NCBI RefSeq assembly: GCF_009659375.1
Contig: NZ_WJQT01000001.1
Coordinates: forward strand, 124,001-188,000
Reading direction: 5' to 3'
Length of the DNA: 64,000 nt
DNA from: Fundicoccus ignavus
GTDB taxonomy: Bacteria > Bacillota > Bacilli > Lactobacillales > Aerococcaceae
Shown: positions 27,398 through 37,192 of the stretch, one piece after another
Numbering within the stretch: the first letter of the stretch is position 1
Layout: each line of letters starts with the position of its first letter
Notes under the pieces: generated by a model
Seen by the model: only the letters and a program-made list of their open reading frames with translations
Databases searched by the model: none
What the model was told of the DNA's origin: nothing
Made by a program: the position numbers and the translations under genes

Positions 27398-28741
27398 ATG
27401 AAAATTGTATTAGTCGGAAGCGATCATGCTGGTATTGCAGCAGCTAAAATGATCTTAACAAATCCAGAAAACGAATTAGTTGTGATGGATAAAAGCAGCC
27501 ACATTTCTTATGTAGGTGCGGGTACAGCTTTATGGGTTGGACAAAAAGTTGAAAACTCAGATGATTTATTCTACACAAATCCAGATGCATTAGCGGCTTT
27601 GGGGGCTAAAATGTTAATGGAAACAACTGTAACTAGTGTTGATTACGCAAATAAAGTTGTTCACGCTGAAGGTAAAAATGGCGAAAAATTCGAAGAATCA
27701 TATGATAAATTAGTGTTAGCAACGGGGTCTCTACCAATTGCACCAAACTTACCTGGTAAAGACTTAAAAGGCATTCACTTCTTAAAAGCTTTTGAAGAAG
27801 GCCGTGAAGTTGAAGCTGCAATGGCAGATCCAAAAGTAAAACGCGTTGGTATTATCGGAGCGGGTTACATCGGTGTTGAAATTGCTGAAGGTATCCGTTT
27901 ACGTGGTAAAGAAGTTGTGATGTTCGATGCAGAACCACATTCATTAATGAACTACTATGATGAAGAATTCGCAACAGCAATGGACGAAAACTTAATCGAA
28001 AATGGTCTAGAATTACAATTCGGTCAATTAGCTGAAGGCTACATTGGTAACGAAGAAGGTCACGTAGCTGGAATTAAAACTTCAGGTGGCGAATATGCAG
28101 TTGACTTAGTGATTAACTGTATCGGTTTCCGTCCTAACGCTGATTTAGGTGGCGAACATATTGAAAAATTTGTGAACGGTGCTTACTTAGTAGACCGCAA
28201 ACAAGTAACAAGCGATCCAGATGTTTACGCAATTGGTGACTGTGCGACAGTATTCTCGACAGCTCAAGGTAAAACAGGTTACATCGCATTAGCTTCAAAC
28301 GCTGTTCGTTCAGGTTTAATCGCGGGTGCTAACTTAGCTGGTAAAGACATCGAGTCTCCAGGGGTACAAGGTTCAAACGGTATCTCAATCTTTGGCCTAA
28401 ACATGGTTTCAACTGGTATCAGTGTTCGTGCTGCTAAACGTTTCGGCGTTGAGGTTGAATACGTTGATTACGAAGACACTCAAATCGAAGAATCTATCAA
28501 AGACCACGAAAATGGTTCAGTTAAATTACGTATCGTTTGGGAAAAAGAAAGCCGCCGTATCGTTGGTGCGCAATTCGTGTCTAAATTAAACATCTCAAGT
28601 GTAATTCACATGTTCTCATTAGCGGTAGAACAAAACTACACAATTGATCAATTAGCATTATTAGACATTTTCTACTTACCACACTTTAACAAAGTAACAA
28701 ACTACATCACTCAAGCTGCTTTAAAAGCAATTAGCCAATAA
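27398..28741 (+). CDS. nox: NADH oxidase family flavoprotein lacking the redox cysteine
   Basis: 447-aa FAD-dependent pyridine-nucleotide oxidoreductase, closely similar to lactic-acid-bacterial NADH oxidases such as NoxE. It has an FAD-binding GxGxxG-type N-terminus (VGSDHAGIAAA), the NAD-binding GIIGAGYIGVEIAE and a C-terminal dimerisation domain. H2O-forming Nox has a sulfenic-acid cysteine (Cys42) in a segment like MSYLGCGTA; here the same segment reads ISYVGAGTA, with Ala41. In characterised Nox, loss of this Cys gives H2O2 instead of water, so this enzyme probably makes peroxide (inference). Codon bias suggests strong expression. Single gene with its own promoter and terminator. Confidence 0.9.
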   Translation: MKIVLVGSDHAGIAAAKMILTNPENELVVMDKSSHISYVGAGTALWVGQKVENSDDLFYTNPDALAALGAKMLMETTVTSVDYANKVVHAEGKNGEKFEESYDKLVLATGSLPIAPNLPGKDLKGIHFLKAFEEGREVEAAMADPKVKRVGIIGAGYIGVEIAEGIRLRGKEVVMFDAEPHSLMNYYDEEFATAMDENLIENGLELQFGQLAEGYIGNEEGHVAGIKTSGGEYAVDLVINCIGFRPNADLGGEHIEKFVNGAYLVDRKQVTSDPDVYAIGDCATVFSTAQGKTGYIALASNAVRSGLIAGANLAGKDIESPGVQGSNGISIFGLNMVSTGISVRAAKRFGVEVEYVDYEDTQIEESIKDHENGSVKLRIVWEKESRRIVGAQFVSKLNISSVIHMFSLAVEQNYTIDQLALLDIFYLPHFNKVTNYITQAALKAISQ

Positions 28742-28764
28742 ATATTAATATAGCATAAACTGTT

Positions 28765-28799
28765 CGACCATCTCATAAATAGATGGTCGGCTTTTTTTT
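28765..28799 (+). terminator. Terminator of nox
   Basis: CGACCATCT and AGATGGTCG are perfect arms around seven bases, then eight T. Confidence 0.85.
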
Positions 28800-29094
28800 G
28801 AGGATTATTAGAGTCATGCTGACATTTAAAGGTCAAGTAGCTTGCATTTATTCCGCCATCTATAATTTGGGTGGGTATTTATTGAATTAGTGATGTCAAA
28901 CAGTTGATTTCGCTTTCCAAAGCAATTTATAAAAGGGGCTCATATTCTGATATAAGCATCAAAAATGTGAATAGTCATTTTGGAATACCTTTTAGGTGTT
29001 CATCAACAAGGACAAACAAAACAGCGGTTTAATCTTGACTAAAAATATTCTCTTTCGGTTTTTTTCAGTAAAGAGGAAGTACCAGAATTACTCG

Positions 29095-29124
29095 ATGCTA
29101 AGGTAGTACCATCTACCTTAGCAT
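29095..29124. repeat. 12-bp perfect inverted repeat
   Basis: ATGCTAAGGTAG and CTACCTTAGCAT flank a six-base loop. No T-run follows on either strand, so it is not an ordinary terminator. It lies in the 28800-29465 region, which has no gene that I can see. Confidence 0.5.
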
Positions 29125-29175
29125 AAAGTTTAGGGTATTAATCTGAACTGATCAGATGAGATTCTTTGCATTTAA

Positions 29176-29264
29176 CTGACAAAACACAGGCCTTTTCACT
29201 CTTTAACGACGAATAAATCGCTAACTGACAGTGTTATTGATTAAGCCTACCTCAGTTTTGTCAG
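29176..29264. repeat. 89-bp segment bounded by 10-bp inverted repeats
   Basis: CTGACAAAAC at 29176-29185 is repeated inverted as GTTTTGTCAG at 29255-29264; the adjoining inner bases (AGGC and GCCT) also pair at a small offset. It could be a small non-autonomous element. Confidence 0.3.
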
Positions 29265-29418
29265 ATAATGATTTTCACCGAATAAATAAGAGCGATATCA
29301 TAGTGAGTGTGAGATGATAAAAAGACGTTTTTGTATCCATACAAGAGTCATAATTCTTCTGTTTGTTAAAATGAGTTTTAGGTTAAAATAAAATAACTAT
29401 TTAATTTTATTTTAATTC

Positions 29419-29427
29419 TGTTATAAT
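29419..29427 (+). promoter_or_regulatory. Extended -10 promoter of the alanine/glycine symporter
   Basis: TG-T-TATAAT stands 39 bases before the start codon, within very AT-rich DNA. Confidence 0.5.
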
Positions 29428-29465
29428 TATTCATAAAAAGATAGAAGTAAAGATAGGAGTTTTCA

Positions 29466-30866
29466 ATGAAACAAGTAGAAACTATAATCGTAAGAATTAA
29501 TGAATGGTTGTGGGGACCACCGATGATGATTTCTCTAGTTGGCTTTGGGATTCTGGCAACTTTTTATATTGGCTTTCCGCAATTTCGTAAGCTGGGTTTA
29601 GGCTTTAAATTAACCTGGAAGCAAATTGTACAACGTGAAGAGGATGGAGAAGGATCAATGACCTCTTTTCAAGCGCTATCCACCGCTGTGGCTGCTCAAG
29701 TAGGTACGGGCAATATTGGTGGTGTGGCCTCTGCAATCGCAGCCGGTGGGGCCGGAGCTGTTTTCTGGATGTGGGTTACTGCAATCTTTGGTATGGCAAC
29801 CATTTATGTGGAGGCTATTTTGGCTCAAAAATATCGTGAGCGAAAGGAGGGTGAGCTTGTGGGTGGTCCAGCTTATTATTTGAGTAGAGGTCTTTCTAAT
29901 AAAGGTTTTGCGAAATTAGGAAAATGTTTGGCAAATATATTTGCTGTGTTGATTATTGTTGCATTAGGTTTCGTTGGGAATGCAGTACAAGCAAACTCAA
30001 TTTCAGGTGTGATGTATGAGGCCTTTGGTATTAATTCATTACTTTTAGGTTTTATGATCGCTGCGTTAGCTGCATTGATTTTTATTGGTGGAGTGAACCG
30101 TATTGCACGTTTTACTGAAATGATTGTTCCTTTTATGGCATTGGTCTATATTATTGCTGCCATTGCAGTGCTTATTATGTTTAGAGATATGATTGTCCCA
30201 GTTTTACAGGCGATTTTTGTTAATGCTTTTTCAAGCAGAGCAGTCTTTGGTGGGGCAGTTGGTTACTCCTTTCAACAAGCCATTCGATATGGAGTGGCGC
30301 GCGGTCTCTTCTCGAATGAAGCAGGAATGGGATCAACACCTAATTCTCATGCGGTTGCAAACGTCAAGCACCCAGTTGAACAAGGAGCGGCTGCTATGGT
30401 TGGAGTGTTTATCGACACACTTATCGTATGTACGGCGACAGCCTTAATCGTCTTGGTAACGGGTTCAAATAATTCTGGCTATGTAGGGCCTGCGGTAACA
30501 ATGGAAGGCTTTCGAATTGCTTTTGGTGATTTAGGTGCCAAATTTATAGCAGTTGCGCTATTGTTTTTTGCTTTTACGACTATTATGGCTTGGTATTATT
30601 TTGGTGAGAATAATGTAAAATATCTTTTCAAGCAGAGAGCTGCTCTGAAAGTATACCAAGTAATGGTGATGACCTCGATCATTGTCGGTGCCACTTCGAA
30701 TGTATCACTTGTTTGGGAATTTGCGGATATGTTTAATGGACTGATGGTGATTCCGAATATTATTGGATTGGTCTTTATGATCAAAGAGGTCAAAGGCTTG
30801 ACCAAGGATTTTGATCAACAAAATTTATCTAATGAGCCTCTTTATTTTGATTATCTGTATAGATAA
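29466..30866 (+). CDS. Alanine/glycine:cation symporter (AGCS family)
   Basis: 466-aa secondary transporter, normal length for sodium:alanine symporters. It has about ten membrane segments. Family stretches are FQALSTAVAAQVGTGNIGG near residues 68-86, VGGPAYYLSRGL in the middle and VARGLFSNEAGMGSTPNSHA near 280. The first contains the conserved GTGNI substrate/sodium region. It has its own promoter, an AGGAG ribosome site and a terminator. Specificity for alanine or glycine is by family only. Confidence 0.9.
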   Translation: MKQVETIIVRINEWLWGPPMMISLVGFGILATFYIGFPQFRKLGLGFKLTWKQIVQREEDGEGSMTSFQALSTAVAAQVGTGNIGGVASAIAAGGAGAVFWMWVTAIFGMATIYVEAILAQKYRERKEGELVGGPAYYLSRGLSNKGFAKLGKCLANIFAVLIIVALGFVGNAVQANSISGVMYEAFGINSLLLGFMIAALAALIFIGGVNRIARFTEMIVPFMALVYIIAAIAVLIMFRDMIVPVLQAIFVNAFSSRAVFGGAVGYSFQQAIRYGVARGLFSNEAGMGSTPNSHAVANVKHPVEQGAAAMVGVFIDTLIVCTATALIVLVTGSNNSGYVGPAVTMEGFRIAFGDLGAKFIAVALLFFAFTTIMAWYYFGENNVKYLFKQRAALKVYQVMVMTSIIVGATSNVSLVWEFADMFNGLMVIPNIIGLVFMIKEVKGLTKDFDQQNLSNEPLYFDYLYR

Positions 30867-30884
30867 ACTTTCCGGAAAGAGTGA

Positions 30885-30917
30885 GAATCCCCTGGCCAAA
30901 AGGCTAGGGGATTCTTT
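30885..30917 (+). terminator. Terminator of the AGCS symporter gene
   Basis: GAATCCCCT and AGGGGATTC are perfect arms with a 12-base loop, followed by a short T-run. Confidence 0.65.
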
Positions 30918-31093
30918 AGCTTAATCAGTAAATTGTAGGTATTCAAGTGGATGATAGTTTTAAATTTTATGATGGGCATTATACGCCCTGCTTACTATTC
31001 CAGCGGGATAAACTTCACGTTTTTGATGAAACTCTTGTCGGTTAACCGAGTAGCTATTGGTGACATTTTTAATACTTGAGTCAGCTCTACAGA

Positions 31094-31840
31094 TTAAACT
31101 TGTAGGTAAACAAATTGCTGGTCATTAGAATATTCAGTCGAGAATTGGAAATGAGGATGATCAAAAAGTTTGAGACTCTCAAGATCCTGTACGTTATGTT
31201 CAGCCATATAGCGTACCATTTGTCCGCGGGCAATTTTGGCTGGAGTGGCTTTGATTTTCAACTTGCCATCAACACCCCGAGTCGCAAAGACAATCTCAAT
31301 CAATTGGTCGCCTGTTTGCAAAAAAGGTGCAATGGCTTTGGTATATTCCTTCGAGGCTAAGTTAATAACAGGACCTTTATCAAATTCAAGTGCTTGATAA
31401 AGCTTATCACCCCAGTAATCATAGAGATTTTTTGATCCGTCAACTGATAGGTTAGCTTGCATTTCGAGGCGGTAGGGCGAGATACCGTCGAAAGAGCGTA
31501 AAAGTCCATAAAAGCCCGACACAATACACAAATGCTTCTTTATATATTCAAGTGCTGGCTCAGTGAATAAATCGGGTGCCATATACTGAAATTGAAGCCC
31601 TTTATAGGACATGACCGCTGGTGATAATTGTTTGTCTAGCCGCATCGTTTTTAATCGTTCAAAATTCTCAGTCGCAATACTATCGTTACATTTCCATAAT
31701 TGCTTGGCTGCTTCGTAAGACAAGACCTGGAGTTTATCTAGAATACATTGGGTTTCAACTAAGAATTGAGGTTCGCTCTCAGCCAAGAAGCTATCGGTTT
31801 CGATGGTCATTTTTTTTGTAGGTGAGATGATAATTTTCAT
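31094..31840 (-). CDS. yaaA: Peroxide stress protein YaaA (DUF328/UPF0246)
   Basis: 248-aa cytoplasmic protein of the YaaA family, which in Escherichia coli lowers free iron and protects DNA under H2O2 stress. The N-terminal MKIIISPTKKM, the central GFYGLLRSFDGISPYRLEM and the C-terminal ATRGVDGKLKIKATPAKIARG are the family's conserved blocks. Start is supported by AAGGACTT just upstream. It is a single gene on the minus strand. It fits the peroxide theme of the window. The following 31841-32482 region has no supportable gene. Confidence 0.92.
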   Translation of the reverse strand: MKIIISPTKKMTIETDSFLAESEPQFLVETQCILDKLQVLSYEAAKQLWKCNDSIATENFERLKTMRLDKQLSPAVMSYKGLQFQYMAPDLFTEPALEYIKKHLCIVSGFYGLLRSFDGISPYRLEMQANLSVDGSKNLYDYWGDKLYQALEFDKGPVINLASKEYTKAIAPFLQTGDQLIEIVFATRGVDGKLKIKATPAKIARGQMVRYMAEHNVQDLESLKLFDHPHFQFSTEYSNDQQFVYLQV

Positions 31841-32443
31841 ACAGAAGTCCTTTCTTGTGGTTACTTCTTATTAGTGTACCACGGAATTTAATGTCTTTTG
31901 GTTTTTTTCGAAATAAACAATTAATTTACGAGAGAATCATCGTATATTCTTGTATACGACTTTGAAAAGAAAAGTAAAGATCCTACTAATGGTTTTCAAG
32001 AACCTAGACTCGATATAGACTCTTTCACAATGATAAAAATTTAGTAGTGATATTTGGAGCTGTTTTTCTCTCAAGGTTAAAAAGTAGATGACTAATAAAA
32101 GCAGTAAAAAATTACAACTCCGGCTGGATAAATTGTAAGTTCTGATAGCTTAATTAATAGAATTTTTGCAACGAAGAAAGAAAATGGACTCTTATTCGTC
32201 GCTTAAATTACTTTGGAATCACTCAATTTGGTTAACTTTCTCCTTTCATCAACTTCATTTATTATATTATTATTCTGGTAAGTATCGCATAGACCGGTCG
32301 AAGGCAATTTTTAGGCAAGTAAAGTTAATTTAATAGTAGACTTCATAAGACTCAATATTTGTTTGATGTTAGTCAATAAAAATTGATGCCATTAGCAAAA
32401 ATAATCGTATCATTTCTTTGTTTAAACAGTGATGAAATCTTGG

Positions 32444-32449
32444 TAATAT
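32444..32449 (+). promoter_or_regulatory. Extended -10 promoter of the Nox-like/Mga-like operon
   Basis: TAATAT is preceded by TGG; TTGTTT lies 20 bases upstream, slightly too far for an ideal -35. Confidence 0.4.
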
Positions 32450-32482
32450 GGTAGGAAGAGAAACGAGAGAGGGCTTTGAAAA

Positions 32483-33850
32483 ATGAAACCATTGAATATT
32501 GTGATTATTGGAGCATCTTTTGCGGGAATAACGAGTGCCTTAACGATTAAACGTTTGGCACCAGCGACGGTAGTGACCGTTATTGAACGAGAAGAAACAG
32601 TCGGCTTTATTCCAAGTAGTGTGAATCGTTTGTTGAAAGGACAGAATCGTACTTTGACGGAACAGACGTCAGTGAATTTGGAACAATTAGTGGCTGCAGG
32701 TATTGAATTGAAATTAGGCTGCGAAGTTGTTGCGATTGAATCAGCGCAACAATATGTACGTTTGGTTAAGGCGGGACAAACGAGTGATTTAAACTATGAT
32801 AAATTAATCTTGGCCATGGGTTCACACCCACAAGCTGAACGTATTCGGGGGGCCAACTTGCCAGGCGTGTTAACGACAAAAACCTTATCAGCTAGTGAGC
32901 AGAGTCAAGCAGAGTTAACAAAAGCCAATAGAATCTTGATTGTCGGTGGCGGTCAAGTCGGCCTGGAGGCAGCTGATGCGTATGCAGCTGCGGGTAAGAC
33001 CGTGACAATTGTGGAAGCATTTGATTCCTTGGTGTTCAAATATTTCGACGCAGAAATGGTATCAGAGCTGGAAGCGAGAATGGTGGCTCAAGGCGTGAAG
33101 CTGTACAAGAATCAACAAGTTGAAGCGATTGGAAAAGTGTCAGCAACGGAGACTGAACATTCAGCTTTGCGTGTAAGAACCAGTCAACATCTTGAACTGC
33201 TGGCCGATCGTGTTCTGTTGGCGGTGAATTTCCGCCCAAACAGTCAGTTGGTTGCGGAACATTTAGCGACGCATTTAGACCGTACCTTAGTCGTGAACGA
33301 ATACTTACAAACGAGTCAAGCAAATATTTATGCGGCTGGAGATCTGATTCGAGTACCTTATTTAGGAACTGAGAATGATTATTACTTGCCGTTTGTCAAC
33401 AATGCGATGATAACAGGAAGGCTGGCAGCAATGAATGCGCTGGGCCTATCAGAACCGTTGCAGCCTGTAGTACGTGTCATGGGGTCACACTTATTTGGTC
33501 TGTATATCGCGAGTGCTGGCTTGACCGAAGAAGAAGCTAAACTTTATCACCGTATCTTAACTCTGACACAAGTACACACTGATGAGTCTGATGGGCCAAT
33601 TACTTTGAAATTGATTATCAAGCAAGAAACAGGGCAGGTGTTGGGTGGACAAGTTTATTCACAAGTTAATGTGTTAGGCTTAATAGATGTCCTAGCGCTT
33701 GCCATCAAATCTCAGCTAACTGACCGCGACCTTGCATTTCAGGATTACCATTATTACTCAATGAGATCAAACCGTATCCCTATTCTTAATAAGGTGGCTT
33801 TCGATCTTTATGAAAAGCGTTTGAAAGAGGTGGGCCACGATGCACCTTGA
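32483..33850 (+). CDS. Nox/CoA-disulfide-reductase-like FAD-dependent oxidoreductase
   Basis: 455-aa two-dinucleotide-binding-domain flavoprotein: FAD motif IIGASFAGITSA, NAD(P) motif ILIVGGGQVGLEAAD, and AAGDL for FAD near residue 290. The position of the active cysteine of Nox or CoA-disulfide reductase (after VGFIP) is occupied by SSV, so this is a second Cys-less member. It is less conserved than the Nox at 27.4 kb and has only ordinary codon use. The last 11 bases overlap the start of the Mga-like regulator gene, so the two are coupled. Reaction unknown; peroxide-forming NADH oxidation is one possibility. Confidence 0.8.
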   Translation: MKPLNIVIIGASFAGITSALTIKRLAPATVVTVIEREETVGFIPSSVNRLLKGQNRTLTEQTSVNLEQLVAAGIELKLGCEVVAIESAQQYVRLVKAGQTSDLNYDKLILAMGSHPQAERIRGANLPGVLTTKTLSASEQSQAELTKANRILIVGGGQVGLEAADAYAAAGKTVTIVEAFDSLVFKYFDAEMVSELEARMVAQGVKLYKNQQVEAIGKVSATETEHSALRVRTSQHLELLADRVLLAVNFRPNSQLVAEHLATHLDRTLVVNEYLQTSQANIYAAGDLIRVPYLGTENDYYLPFVNNAMITGRLAAMNALGLSEPLQPVVRVMGSHLFGLYIASAGLTEEEAKLYHRILTLTQVHTDESDGPITLKLIIKQETGQVLGGQVYSQVNVLGLIDVLALAIKSQLTDRDLAFQDYHYYSMRSNRIPILNKVAFDLYEKRLKEVGHDAP

Positions 33851-35297
33851 AGAACTGTTTGAAAAACGTGAAAAAGGCCAATTAGAGTTAATCGCCGCCT
33901 TGATGAATGCATCAGCTGAGGCAAGTTTAAAAGAAATTTTATTAGAAACGGACTTATCACGTTCTACTTTATTGAAGTATATTGAAGAATTAAATCTATT
34001 AGCAGAAGAAGAAAATTTCGCCCTTAACATTCACCTTAATAATGATCATGTATCCTTGCAGATGGGGCATCAAGTAACGAAAGAAGATTTGATTCAGTTA
34101 CTACTGCCATTTTCTGTTAAAATCAAAATCCTTCATTACCTCTACCAGAAGGATGAGTTTACCGTTCAGAAATTGGCTCAAGTCTTAACGATTAGTGAAG
34201 CGACATTACACCGTCAATTAGCGGCGTTGAATACTTCTCTTGCAGAGTTTGGTTTGAGCATCAAGAATGGACGTTTGCGGGGGGAAGAACATCAAATTCG
34301 TTATTTCTATTATCAGTTATATTGGTTGACCATACCAAAAAAAGAAATGGCGCAGGAATTTAGCTTACAACAATTTCAAGGGATGATTGAGGCGATTAAA
34401 CAATTCTGGGCGATGGATATGTCAACGACGAATCAGTATAAATTGGCACTGTGGTTCTCCATTACGAAACAAAGAATTGGCTTGAAACACAAAGAATTTA
34501 AGCGCATAAAACAGTTGATGCAACCTTACTCAAATCACCGTTTCTTCCAACAAGTTCGCCAACAAATGTTGCGTTATTTAAGTCGCTATGCTTTGGAGGT
34601 TGAAGAAGAAGAAACGATGTGTCAGTTTATCTTTATTACCACGATGTCAATTTTATCACCGCACGTAATGGAACGTAAGCTGGGCTACGGTGGACCGGTG
34701 AGTCATGCGACGACTAAGGGCTTGAAGTTTATTCGAGCGATTGTACCTTTGGGCGAGAATTTGAACGAACAAGCGCTCTATACTTTGAATCAAATGTTGG
34801 GTCAACTTTATTTCTTCAAGGGCGCTTTAATTGATCGCAGCTATAGTCTGGAAAGTGATTTGGCCTTGATTGGCAATGCCATGGCCTTGGAACATGCTGA
34901 TTTAGCGCAAGAAATGATTGAAGAAGTCATGAAAGACATCTATCTGTCCAAAATAGGGCAGCTTGGAGACTTGTTGAATAAGAGCCGTTGGCGCATTATG
35001 GAAGTCTTGTCATTTGTCATTTATCAAAATCCACAACAGTTTCAAATTGGTGTAGCTTTGGCTGGTTCAGAAACAAAATGTTTACCAGTCTTAACGGTTT
35101 TACGTCAGCAGCTTGAAGTTAATCGCTTAGTTACACTTGAATGGTGGGATTCAAGTCAGTCCTTCGATTTTGTCATTTCAAATGTTTATAATGAAAGTTA
35201 CCCTGTTCCTTATTATTACTTAAAGGGTGCCCCTAATGCTTTTGATATTCAGCAACTTGAGGAGATTATTAACGAACATCTCACGTTGCCTCAATAA
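33840..35297 (+). CDS. Mga-like/PRD-type transcriptional regulator
   Basis: 485-aa regulator with two N-terminal helix-turn-helix domains (about 22-60 with LSRSTLLKYIEEL and 110-160 with ISEATLHRQLAAL), a long helical middle that resembles Mga/PRD regions and a C-terminal segment (about 390-480) of EIIB-like character. This architecture is that of Mga-family regulators, often linked to sugar supply. It overlaps the flavoprotein gene by 11 bases and lies just before glpK, separated by a terminator, so it may control the glycerol operon (inference). Confidence 0.78.
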   Translation: MHLEELFEKREKGQLELIAALMNASAEASLKEILLETDLSRSTLLKYIEELNLLAEEENFALNIHLNNDHVSLQMGHQVTKEDLIQLLLPFSVKIKILHYLYQKDEFTVQKLAQVLTISEATLHRQLAALNTSLAEFGLSIKNGRLRGEEHQIRYFYYQLYWLTIPKKEMAQEFSLQQFQGMIEAIKQFWAMDMSTTNQYKLALWFSITKQRIGLKHKEFKRIKQLMQPYSNHRFFQQVRQQMLRYLSRYALEVEEEETMCQFIFITTMSILSPHVMERKLGYGGPVSHATTKGLKFIRAIVPLGENLNEQALYTLNQMLGQLYFFKGALIDRSYSLESDLALIGNAMALEHADLAQEMIEEVMKDIYLSKIGQLGDLLNKSRWRIMEVLSFVIYQNPQQFQIGVALAGSETKCLPVLTVLRQQLEVNRLVTLEWWDSSQSFDFVISNVYNESYPVPYYYLKGAPNAFDIQQLEEIINEHLTLPQ

Positions 35298-35314
35298 GTA
35301 CTGGGATATCCGTG

Positions 35315-35350
35315 AAGGTGTCGTGCTGAGCACGGCACCTTTAGTTTTAT
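35315..35350 (+). terminator. Terminator after the Mga-like regulator
   Basis: AAGGTGTCGTGC pairs with GCACGGCACCTT around a three-base loop, then TAGTTTT. Confidence 0.75.
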
Positions 35351-35600
35351 ACTGCGCTCAGCTGGTTGTTTTTCCAAGTCGCTGAGGTCGTTAATCCGTC
35401 TAATCTTAGTTTTTTAAAGCAATCTCCTATTAGGTTGGGAGCGTTTTTAGGTTTTGTGATCAATTTTAGAAAAATATTTCTCCTAGAGGTTTGTGATTAA
35501 ATCGGGCTTGCTTTGGGGTGGCTCTCATGATTTTTCGGAAATAAAAAAAAGTCGATAGTTACAAATTTAAAAAAGCAGTAAAGTATAGTTAAGTTACAAA

Positions 35601-35634
35601 TGTAAGCATTAACATTTATTTGTAAACGCATTTA
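35601..35634 (+). promoter_or_regulatory. Two cre-like boxes before glpK
   Basis: TGTAAGCATTAACA (35601-35614) matches the catabolite-responsive consensus except for CA in place of the central CG, and TGTAAACGCATTTA (35621-35634) keeps the left half and central CG. A possible -10 TATAGT lies at 35584-35589. CcpA control of glycerol use is expected in this group. The rest of 35351-35661 has no gene. Confidence 0.5.
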
Positions 35635-35649
35635 TTGTATTAAATATAG

Positions 35650-37179
<1,530 letters not shown>

Positions 37180-37192
37180 GGAGAGAATTTAA

